From contig DATLBY010000056.1 of the NCBI GenBank assembly GCA_035526665.1, positions 1-19,230 of the forward strand: a stretch of 19,230 nucleotides of DNA, given 5' to 3'. How positions within the stretch are numbered: position 1 is the first letter of the stretch; each line of letters begins with the position of its first letter. The translations under genes and the position numbers were made by a program. Positions 7,082-13,694 of the stretch are shown one piece after another. Under the pieces are notes generated by a model. It did not search any database. It was given only the letters and a program-made list of their open reading frames with translations, and had not been told where the DNA came from. This DNA is from DATLBY01 sp035526665 (GTDB taxonomy: Bacteria; Acidobacteriota; Terriglobia; Bryobacterales; Bryobacteraceae).

Positions 7082-7858
7082 ATGCAGGACACGTTGAGGA
7101 TCGCCGATCGTGAGTTTCGTTCCCGTCTGTTCGTCGGAACGGGCAAATACCGCAGTTTTCAGGAGATGGCCAGGTGTCATGAGGCCTCAGGCTCCGAGGT
7201 GGTGACGGTTGCGGTACGCCGCGTGAACCTGACGGATCGCTCCAAAGAGTCGCTGATTGACTACATTGACCGGTCGAAGCTGTTTATCCTGCCCAATACC
7301 GCCGCCTGCTACACTGCCGACGAAGCCATTCGAACCGCGCGATTGGGAAGGGAAGTAGGGCTCTCCAATTGGGTAAAACTTGAAGTAATCGGAGACGAGC
7401 AGACGCTGTTTCCCGACAACGAAGGGCTGCTGGAGGCTACCAGAGTACTTGCCCGCGAAGGTTTTGTGGTACTTCCGTACACCACTGACGACCTGATTAA
7501 CGCCAAAAAACTAATAGATGCCGGCGCCGCCGCGGTCATGCCGCTGGCCGCGCCTATCGGTTCCGGCCTGGGTATCCAGAACCTGACCAACCTGCGGATT
7601 CTCCGTGAGCGCATCACCGAGGTGCCGCTTATTGTCGACGCCGGCGTGGGCACTGCTTCCGACGCCGCGATTGCCATGGAACTCGGCTACGATGGCCTGC
7701 TGATGAACACTGCCATCGCGGCCGCCGACAATTCTGAAATGATGGCGAAGGCGATGAGGCTCGCCGTGGAGGCCGGAAGGTTGGCATATCTCGCGGGCCG
7801 AATGCCGAAGAAACTATATGCCTCCGCCAGTAGCCCCATGCAAGGTGTCGTGCGCTGA
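7082..7858 (+). CDS. thiG: Thiazole synthase ThiG
   Basis: The product has 258 residues, full length for ThiG. It makes the thiazole phosphate moiety of thiamine from 1-deoxy-D-xylulose 5-phosphate, dehydroglycine/iminoglycine and ThiS thiocarboxylate, in the cytoplasm. The TIM-barrel signatures are complete: SRLFVGTGKY, the Schiff-base lysine Lys99 in VKLEVIGD, TLFPDN, VLPYTTDD, APIGSGLGI, IVDAGVGTASDAA with Asp186, MNTAIAAA and ASASSPMQG. Two usually glycine positions carry alanine (NTAACYTA at 72-79 and PLAAPIGSG at 154-162), probably tolerated. GGAG lies only 2 nt before the ATG, unusually close, but the start fits the family. No thiS, thiH/thiO, thiF or TPP riboswitch is seen nearby. It may be co-transcribed with the DUF481 gene. 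Confidence 0.95.
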   Translation: MQDTLRIADREFRSRLFVGTGKYRSFQEMARCHEASGSEVVTVAVRRVNLTDRSKESLIDYIDRSKLFILPNTAACYTADEAIRTARLGREVGLSNWVKLEVIGDEQTLFPDNEGLLEATRVLAREGFVVLPYTTDDLINAKKLIDAGAAAVMPLAAPIGSGLGIQNLTNLRILRERITEVPLIVDAGVGTASDAAIAMELGYDGLLMNTAIAAADNSEMMAKAMRLAVEAGRLAYLAGRMPKKLYASASSPMQGVVR

Positions 7859-8105
7859 CGTGCTTAGCCGCCGCCAACTGCTGGAGCAGTATTTGACTCT
7901 TTGTCTGGCGAAGCCGTTGAGCGCTGGGGACCGCGGCTCGACCGCCAGCCGCGCCGGCCGCAGCAGGAAAGCCTTACCGCACGCTCAGGGTGGTCTAGGC
8001 AGCGATGCCTGGCTGCAGAGCGGCTGGATGCCGGAGAGTAAAGGGATTCTGTAGCAGAGGTCCGCGGCTGGGCCTGCACCCAACCGCGGAATGGAAGGCG
8101 CCGGA
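7859..8105. other. 247-nt convergent spacer, possibly with a gene remnant
   Basis: The region lies between thiG and the convergent secreted-protein gene. A frame from GTG 7860 to TAG 8054 starts one base after the thiG stop and begins VLSRRQLLEQYLTL, reminiscent of a twin-arginine-like N terminus. The rest is low in hydrophobic residues and does not look like a folded protein. It may be the decayed start of a former gene or chance. The right end holds the hairpin at 8061-8090. Confidence 0.3.
8061..8090. terminator. Terminator-like hairpin between convergent thiG and secreted-protein genes
   Basis: TCCGCGG-c-TGGG at 8061-8072 pairs with CCCA-a-CCGCGGA at 8079-8090: 11 base pairs with one mismatch and a 6-nt loop. 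It is very GC-rich and placed exactly where both convergent transcripts should end. No T-run follows, so termination may be Rho-dependent or bidirectional by structure. Confidence 0.5.
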
Positions 8106-9821
8106 TTACTGGTAGGTAACCGACTTGCCGGTCGAGGTGGTGGCACTCACCGCGGCGTAATCAACATTTGGTGCATTGATTCGTACCGGTGCGGCGTTAA
8201 GACTCAGTGACAGGCTTCCTGTCGGAATCGCTATTCCCCCAACATTGCCGGAGCCGGAAATCAACGAAAGTAGAACATAAGACGGAACCGTGAAAGTACC
8301 GTCGCTGTAGGGAGCCGTGCACGTGAAGCCTGTGATGGTCACGTTGCTGGTGTTCGATCCGCTCAGGCTGAAAGACGTTCCACTGATGGTGACGAAACCC
8401 GAGTAGGGTGTCGATCGATCCCAGTTGACGGTAACGCCCTGGGCTCGCGAGACGGTGTTGATGCTGGCCATGTTGGTCCAGTTCAATGCGGGAGGCATAT
8501 TGATCTGGGCGCCGCTGAACACCCCGACTTCACCGCCGGTATTCGTGAAGCTGAACTGTCCACCGGTGTTCGGGATAAAAAGCGGGGAAGGCGATCCTTG
8601 TGCGTCGCTGCCGCTAACAGAATAAAACCCTCCTTGTACTTTCGTCAGAGTGACGCTGCTGCCGTCCGGCTTCCTCATTGTGATTGTGCCTGCATCCAAC
8701 ACCACCGGAGTAGTCACCTGAGGAGTGCTGCCCGCGGCGCCCTGAAACACGAACGTGTTGCAGCTCCCCAATGAAGTGGTTTGGAATGCCGCGGACGTCG
8801 TGAATTGAGCGGCCGTGTACTGGGAGAACAACGCCGAGGCTGAATCGCTGGTGTTGGTGCTGCCGCCCACGGTTATGCCACCTACCGAAATAGGCGGCGT
8901 TTGAGTTGTGCTCTTGGACAGTCCAATGAAGCCTGTCCGAACTGTCCCTTTATTCAGCAAGCCTTCCAGCTCGCTGGAGGACAGGCCAGAAGTCACTGGG
9001 TCGGAGCAAGTGCGGCCTCCGGCTGGAGCCACCGCTATGGTCGCGGCATTGCTGACATAATTGCCGGTCTGCACGAGAATTCCCACGCTGCATCCTGAGA
9101 CTCCTTGCGGGACGACAACGTTGATCTGATCCAAGCCGGGAAACTGCGAACGTCCGGCGTAGGCGATTTGCGCCTGCACTCCGCCGATGTAGACCCTCAC
9201 GTTCGCTTTCAGGTCGGTCTGCAGAAACGGATACTTTGTCTCGTCTCCTGGAGAGGCGCCCAGGCCCGAACCCCACAGCACGAGAGTGTCGCCGGGATTG
9301 GCAGCAGTCCCTGGAGTTACATAGCCGTTGCGGTTGCTTGCGTTGAATACCGCGGCCGGGCCAGTTCCATTACCGCTGAGTGTAAGCAGCCCAAAAGCGG
9401 CTGGAACCACTGTGATGGGCGCCGTCGAGCTTGTTTGGCCGTTATAGGATACCGTTATGGTGCCCGTCCCTACCGGCGTATTCGAGGGAAGGATGCCCGC
9501 AACCTGCGTGGCCGAAACATAGTACAACGGCGCCTGCACCGTTGTGCCACTGACGGTGATACTGACCGTGACACCGTTGAGGTTTGTGGTCAGTGAAGTT
9601 TTGGAGAGATCCGGTAATGTAGGCGTTATCGACGGCCCGACGCCGGCGCCGAAGACGACGAACAACGATCCTTGCGCGATCCCATAATTAGGCAGCCCCG
9701 GAAGGGTGAAGCTGTAATTGTTCAACACGGAGTTGACGCGCGGCTGTGCCGAGGCAACGCCGGTCCATAAACTGGCAGCCGCCAGCATCCACGTGATCTG
9801 CCGTGCTCTGTCGAAGTTCAT
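8106..9821 (-). CDS. Secreted Solibacter-type IPT/TIG-like protein
   Basis: The product has 571 residues with a signal peptide cleaved near VASA/QP (residue 25). Residues about 28-270 resemble the acidobacterial extracellular module typified by TIGR03437 (Solibacter C-terminal domain): FVVFGAGVGPS, NGVTVSITVSG, PLYYVSATQVAGILPSNTPV, AANPGDTLVLWGSGLGAS, VYIGGVQAQIAYAGRSQFPG, LDQINVVVPQGVSGCSVG. Unlike many family members it stands at the N-terminal side. The C-terminal half (about 280-571) is Ser/Thr/Gly-rich and beta-like, with no family I recognise. No enzyme motif or LPxTG is seen. It is probably a secreted or surface structural or adhesive protein. The start has a strong AAGGAGAA two bases before the ATG. 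It has its own upstream spacer and appears monocistronic. Confidence 0.82.
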   Translation of the reverse strand: MNFDRARQITWMLAAASLWTGVASAQPRVNSVLNNYSFTLPGLPNYGIAQGSLFVVFGAGVGPSITPTLPDLSKTSLTTNLNGVTVSITVSGTTVQAPLYYVSATQVAGILPSNTPVGTGTITVSYNGQTSSTAPITVVPAAFGLLTLSGNGTGPAAVFNASNRNGYVTPGTAANPGDTLVLWGSGLGASPGDETKYPFLQTDLKANVRVYIGGVQAQIAYAGRSQFPGLDQINVVVPQGVSGCSVGILVQTGNYVSNAATIAVAPAGGRTCSDPVTSGLSSSELEGLLNKGTVRTGFIGLSKSTTQTPPISVGGITVGGSTNTSDSASALFSQYTAAQFTTSAAFQTTSLGSCNTFVFQGAAGSTPQVTTPVVLDAGTITMRKPDGSSVTLTKVQGGFYSVSGSDAQGSPSPLFIPNTGGQFSFTNTGGEVGVFSGAQINMPPALNWTNMASINTVSRAQGVTVNWDRSTPYSGFVTISGTSFSLSGSNTSNVTITGFTCTAPYSDGTFTVPSYVLLSLISGSGNVGGIAIPTGSLSLSLNAAPVRINAPNVDYAAVSATTSTGKSVTYQ

Positions 9822-10035
9822 AATTCTCCTTTTCGTCCAATGCGCCCTGTTGATCGAAATCTTTCATGTCGAAATACATCAGCCGCCGCAGGTTGCGCGA
9901 TTGCTGCCGCGCGCTCAGCTTTCTAGGATATACTGCCTGGGCCTTTCTTGAAGCCAGGGTTACAAAGACAAAAATCCCGCATTTCCAGGGCGCGAAATAA
10001 TTAGTGATGTATTTTGCGCTTTCGTTGCAGGGCAG
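9822..10035. other. 214-nt spacer between ntrX end and the secreted-protein start
   Basis: Both flanking genes are on the minus strand. After the ntrX stop, the minus strand has CCC-TGGAAATGC-GGG followed by a T-rich stretch (complement of 9963-9975), which could be a weak terminator. A 5-bp inverted repeat CCTGG/CCAGG lies at 9936-9958. A possible minus-strand -10 (TATATC, around 9927-9932) lacks a clear -35. I see no gene here. Confidence 0.35.
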
Positions 10036-11403
10036 TTAACCTTCTTTCGGTGCGATGCCGAGGGATTTCATTTTGCGATACAAATTGCTCCGCTCCAGCC
10101 CCAACATTTCGGCGGTACGTGTAATATTGCCTTGCGCCTCATCCATTTTCTTCAAGATGTATTCCCGCTCGGCGGCTTCACGAACCTCCTGCAGACTTCC
10201 AAATCTGTCCATCGGTGTTCCGAATACCGCGCGGCGTGCTGCGTTCAGTGGAATGTGGCGGGCGTCCACGCGTATTTGGGGATTCATGATGACGATCCGT
10301 TCCATCAGGTTGCGCAACTCACGGACATTCCCCGGCCAAGGATATTCCTCGAGGACGGTATAGGCTTCCGCCGTTAGCTCTTTCGGCTTACGGCCGTACG
10401 CGGTTGTGTATTCCTTCAGGAAGTGGTCCGCCAAAACAGGAATGTCCTCCACTCGCTCCCGCAGCGGCGGAACATAGAAGGGAATTACATTCAGACGGTA
10501 GAAAAGATCCTCGCGAAAATTTCCCCGGGCGATCTCATCCTCCAGGTTCTTGTTGGTGGCGGCCACTACCCTGACGTCTACCTTCACCGACTCGTGCGCG
10601 CCCACGGGTTCAAACCTCTGCTCTTCCAGCGCCCGTAGTACCTTGGCCTGAGTCTTCAAGCTCATGTCTCCGACTTCATCCAGAAACAGAGTGCCGTTAT
10701 CTGCCTTCTTCAGTTTGCCGACTTTATCTTCGCTTGCGCCGGTAAAACTGCCCTTGCGGTGGCCGAAGAGCTCACTCTCTATTAGTTCCTCCGGTATGGC
10801 CGCGCAATTCACCTCCACGAAGGGTTCGGAAGCGCGCGGGCTGCTCTGGTGAATGGCGTGCGCCACCAGCTCCTTACCGGTGCCGCTTTCGCCAAAAATC
10901 AGTACGCGGCCGTTGGTTCCAGCCATCAGGGAAAGCTGCTGCCGCAGTGCCTTCATCGGGACGCTTTCCCCAATGATTCTAGGCTTCCACTCCGCGCCAT
11001 CCTTAAGCCGGTTTAACTCGAGTTCCAGCCGCCTCTGCTGGTAAGCGTTTTTCACAAGAACGGTCACTTTTTCGATGGTCAGCGGTTTTTCGACGAAATC
11101 GAAGGCCCCGAGTTTGGTCGCCTTGACCGCTGTCTCAATCGTGCCATGACCGGAGATCATCACCACCATGGGGCGGTCCGGGAAAGCAATTTCTTGGATT
11201 CGGGATAGAACCTCCATGCCATCCATCCCTGGAAGCCAAACATCCAGGAGCACCACGTCGTACGACTCCTGCGCGAGTCTCTCCAGGCATTGCTCGCCGT
11301 CCGGCACCGCGTCCGGTTTATAACCCTCATCCTCGAGAACGCCGGACAACGAGCTGCGGATGCCGGGCTCGTCATCCACGATTAGAATCCGCGGTAGTCT
11401 CAT
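10036..11403 (-). CDS. ntrX: NtrX-like sigma-54-dependent response regulator
   Basis: The product has 455 residues in NtrC-family order. The receiver domain is residues 1-120, with acidic residues DDE 10-12, phospho-acceptor Asp54 (LLDVWLPG) and Lys106. The AAA+ sigma-54 activator domain is about 140-370, with Walker A GESGTGKE 171-178, the sigma-54 contact loop GSFTGA 218-223 and Walker B GTLFLDEVGD 237-246. It ends in a Fis-type helix-turn-helix (GNITRTAEMLGLERSNLYRK). It should activate sigma-54 promoters after phosphorylation by the adjacent kinase. Its ATG overlaps the kinase stop by 4 nt (ATGA). The loop reads GSFTGA rather than the consensus GAFTGA, a conservative change. NtrX is assigned because of its NtrY-type partner. 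Target genes are not visible: no good TGGCAC-N5-TTGC site was found in the window. Confidence 0.9.
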   Translation of the reverse strand: MRLPRILIVDDEPGIRSSLSGVLEDEGYKPDAVPDGEQCLERLAQESYDVVLLDVWLPGMDGMEVLSRIQEIAFPDRPMVVMISGHGTIETAVKATKLGAFDFVEKPLTIEKVTVLVKNAYQQRRLELELNRLKDGAEWKPRIIGESVPMKALRQQLSLMAGTNGRVLIFGESGTGKELVAHAIHQSSPRASEPFVEVNCAAIPEELIESELFGHRKGSFTGASEDKVGKLKKADNGTLFLDEVGDMSLKTQAKVLRALEEQRFEPVGAHESVKVDVRVVAATNKNLEDEIARGNFREDLFYRLNVIPFYVPPLRERVEDIPVLADHFLKEYTTAYGRKPKELTAEAYTVLEEYPWPGNVRELRNLMERIVIMNPQIRVDARHIPLNAARRAVFGTPMDRFGSLQEVREAAEREYILKKMDEAQGNITRTAEMLGLERSNLYRKMKSLGIAPKEG

Positions 11404-13490
11404 GCGGGCATTTCCAGCGGAGAGGCATCCGTCTCAGAGGGCGCCAGCGTCGGTAGATCAATGATGAATCTTGCTCCCACCGGGGAATTATCCTCCACTC
11501 GAATCTGCGCGTCGTGATCGGAGAGGATGTGGTTCACAATGGCGAGACCCAGGCCCGTCCCTCGTCCTTTGGTCGAAAAGAACGGAAGAAACAGCTTTTC
11601 CTTGTCTTCGGGGGAGACTCCGCAGCCCGTGTCGGCCACCGTCAGTTCCACGGTGTCGGGCGTCGGTGCGGCAGTACGAATGTAAAGCCGCTTAACCAGC
11701 GACTGGTCCATTGCCTCGGCCGCATTATCTACCAGGTTAATGACCACCCTCTTAAACTGCTCGCGATCAATATTCACTCCCGGCAGTCCGGGCGCAAGCT
11801 CCTTGATTAGCTCGATGCCCAGCAGCCGCCCTTGAAATACCACCAGCGCATTCTCGACGACCTCGTTCAGATCGCTGGCGGCCGGCTGCGCCGCCGGGAA
11901 GCGGGCAAACTGCGAGAATTCATCGACGAGCTGTTTTAGACTGGCCACCTCGGTGGAGATAGTAGCGGCGCATTCCCGCAGGATGCGGTCGGTCTCGCTA
12001 CTCTGAATGCGGTCGAGCTGCCGCGCGATTCGCTCGGAGGAAAGGCCGATGGGAGTCAATGGATTTTTGATCTCGTGGGCGATGCGGCGCGCCACCTCGT
12101 GCCAGGCCGCCGCTTTCTGCGCCCGTAAAAGGTCGCTGGTGTCTTCCAGAACCAGAACAAAGCCGGAGGTGACTTTCTCGTCCAGCGCCGCGACGGTGGC
12201 CGATAAGTGCAGTACCTTGTGCTCGGTTCGCAACTCGAACTGGCTCGCGGCCAGTCCCATGCGGCGCGCGCGATTCATCAGATAGCGGATCTCGCTCATA
12301 TCTTCCGGGGCGAACAAGTGTTCCAGGCGGACGGCACGGTCTACCTGCTCAGCGGGTAAAATTCCTTTCAGTGCGCGGTTCACCCGCTGGATCCGTCCAT
12401 CGGACGAAAGAGAGATTACCCCAGTGGGGATGCTCTCGAGAATGGCTTCGGTAAACCTGCGCCTGTTTTCCAGCTCGCGGGCGTTACTCTCCAAATCCTG
12501 CGTCATCTCATTGAAAGCTCGCACCAGGCTGGCAAGCTCATCATTGGCGCCGACGCTGACCCTGTAGCCCAGGTTCCCGCCGCGCACCTGTTGGGCTGCT
12601 CCCAGCAGCGCGGAAATCGGAATGCTGATCTGCTTAGCTAGAAATAGCGCGATCCAGGTGGCGATAAACAGAATGAACAATGTGATCAACGCCAACAGCT
12701 GCAAATAGGAGCGGCGCGTGGTCTTACGGTCGACCGCAAGCTGATCGTACTCGGCGATAGCCTGGTTAATCTCCTTTTGGGTGGTGGCCAGGTCCAGTGG
12801 AACATGGGACCGCAGTACGAGCCGTGATTCCACAGTTCCCGCGGAAGGAAGACGGGCTTCCACGGTGATGACCTTCAGATCTTCGTCGGATCGCGGATGT
12901 GGATCGCAGAGGTGCATCACCACCGCATCGCTCCTCACGATCCGGACCTCGTCAATAGAGCGCTCGTTACAGAGCCGCTGAAAAAAAGTTTTATCGGGAG
13001 GAGCCTCCTGCCGGGCTGCGGCGTGCACTTGTTCGAGTGCAGCCATCCAGTCTACCTGGGCCCGGGCCTTCTGCCGGCTCTCTCTTTCAATCGCTTCGCT
13101 GGTCTGCACCAGATTCAGCTTGATGTCTTCCGCTGGACGGCTGAACCACCGAGTGATGTTGAAATTCAAGACACTGACGCTGAAGATGACGAAGAAAAAC
13201 ACCGGCATGAAACTCAAGGCAAGGGCGCCGAGCACCAGCTTGGTCCGGATCCTCGAACCCTCCCGGTTGCTGTGCCGCTCCACGTAGAGCTTCACGAAAT
13301 TCCGAATCAACATGAACGCCAGAGTGACGGTCAACAGGAAGATGAGTGTGGAAACAGCCCATACGAAGTAGGTCTGCTCCGGATTGGCGGGAGAAAACTG
13401 GCCGAAGCTGAAGGATCCCTGCCAAATCAGCAGAGTGGTGAAGAAGATCAGCAGCAGGATCCCAGACCCGTAGATAAAGCGCTTAGGCAT
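11400..13490 (-). CDS. ntrY: NtrY-like sensor histidine kinase
   Basis: From the ATG at 13490 the product has 696 residues. Membrane segments lie near 8-24, 42-63, 87-109 and 264-285, giving a periplasmic sensor region of about 110-263. Then come HAMP (about 286-338, GNLGYRVSVGANDELASL), PAS (about 348-455, AILESIPTGVISLSSDGRI), a dimerisation helix with phospho-acceptor His472 in RRIAHEIKNPLTP, and an ATPase domain with N-box NLVDNAAEAM 585-594, DTGCG 620-624 and GRGTGLGLA 642-650. It phosphorylates the NtrX-like regulator, with which it overlaps. The periplasmic part has Cys173 and Cys195. The frame extends to 13574, but the 28 extra codons are not kinase-like and cross a TATAAT box. AAAGG lies about 11-15 nt before the chosen start. 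Confidence 0.9.
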   Translation of the reverse strand: MPKRFIYGSGILLLIFFTTLLIWQGSFSFGQFSPANPEQTYFVWAVSTLIFLLTVTLAFMLIRNFVKLYVERHSNREGSRIRTKLVLGALALSFMPVFFFVIFSVSVLNFNITRWFSRPAEDIKLNLVQTSEAIERESRQKARAQVDWMAALEQVHAAARQEAPPDKTFFQRLCNERSIDEVRIVRSDAVVMHLCDPHPRSDEDLKVITVEARLPSAGTVESRLVLRSHVPLDLATTQKEINQAIAEYDQLAVDRKTTRRSYLQLLALITLFILFIATWIALFLAKQISIPISALLGAAQQVRGGNLGYRVSVGANDELASLVRAFNEMTQDLESNARELENRRRFTEAILESIPTGVISLSSDGRIQRVNRALKGILPAEQVDRAVRLEHLFAPEDMSEIRYLMNRARRMGLAASQFELRTEHKVLHLSATVAALDEKVTSGFVLVLEDTSDLLRAQKAAAWHEVARRIAHEIKNPLTPIGLSSERIARQLDRIQSSETDRILRECAATISTEVASLKQLVDEFSQFARFPAAQPAASDLNEVVENALVVFQGRLLGIELIKELAPGLPGVNIDREQFKRVVINLVDNAAEAMDQSLVKRLYIRTAAPTPDTVELTVADTGCGVSPEDKEKLFLPFFSTKGRGTGLGLAIVNHILSDHDAQIRVEDNSPVGARFIIDLPTLAPSETDASPLEMPA

Positions 13491-13511
13491 AAGGATTTCG
13501 GCCTTTACAAG

Positions 13512-13537
13512 ATTATACGGGAGAGGCGACGGTCGCC
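13512..13537 (-). promoter_or_regulatory. Candidate ntrYX promoter with overlapping inverted repeat
   Basis: On the minus strand a perfect TATAAT occurs at 13517-13512, 21 nt before the ntrY ATG. The expected -35 position has no good TTGACA match. An odd-length perfect inverted repeat GGCGAC-G-GTCGCC at 13525-13537 falls in the spacer/-35 area and could be an operator for a repressor or activator. The boxes are seen and their use is inference. Confidence 0.45.
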
Positions 13538-13556
13538 GCATGGTACGTTCCCGCAC

Positions 13557-13667
13557 GTGGTGCAACACCACCAATTGGTGCAGGGTGAGCCTGTAGCCCT
13601 TTCAACCCGCTCCGAATATGTTACTGTTGGAGTAACTAGTAGTCGGCCCGCTAACACGTTGGGGCCG
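13557..13667. promoter_or_regulatory. Inverted-repeat-rich divergent control region (ntrYX / Oar-like receptor)
   Basis: Between the divergent starts (13490 and 13695) lie four further inverted repeats: GTGGTG-caa-CACCAC at 13557-13571; the 12-bp palindrome CACCAATTGGTG at 13569-13580; GTTACT-gttgg-AGTAAC at 13620-13636; and CGGCCC/GGGCCG at 13644-13667 with an inner AAC/GTT. The first two overlap, so only one could form at a time. The last two lie in the probable leader of the receptor gene. Clear sigma-70 or sigma-54 boxes for the plus strand were not found. Confidence 0.4.
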
Positions 13668-13694
13668 GCATTATTTCTGGTCAGGGAGTCGAAA

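Noticed and set aside
9105..9596. 163-codon plus-strand open frame
   Set aside because: It is antisense to the secreted IPT-like gene, which has a signal peptide, a strong ribosome site and coherent domains.
13491..13574. 28-codon N-terminal extension of ntrY
   Set aside because: It crosses the TATAAT box and adds a non-kinase-like charged segment before the first membrane helix.
12897..13694. N-terminal extension of the Oar-like receptor by 266 codons
   Set aside because: It is antisense to ntrY, rich in Arg/His/Gln, and would bury the clear signal peptide. A good ribosome site precedes ATG 13695.
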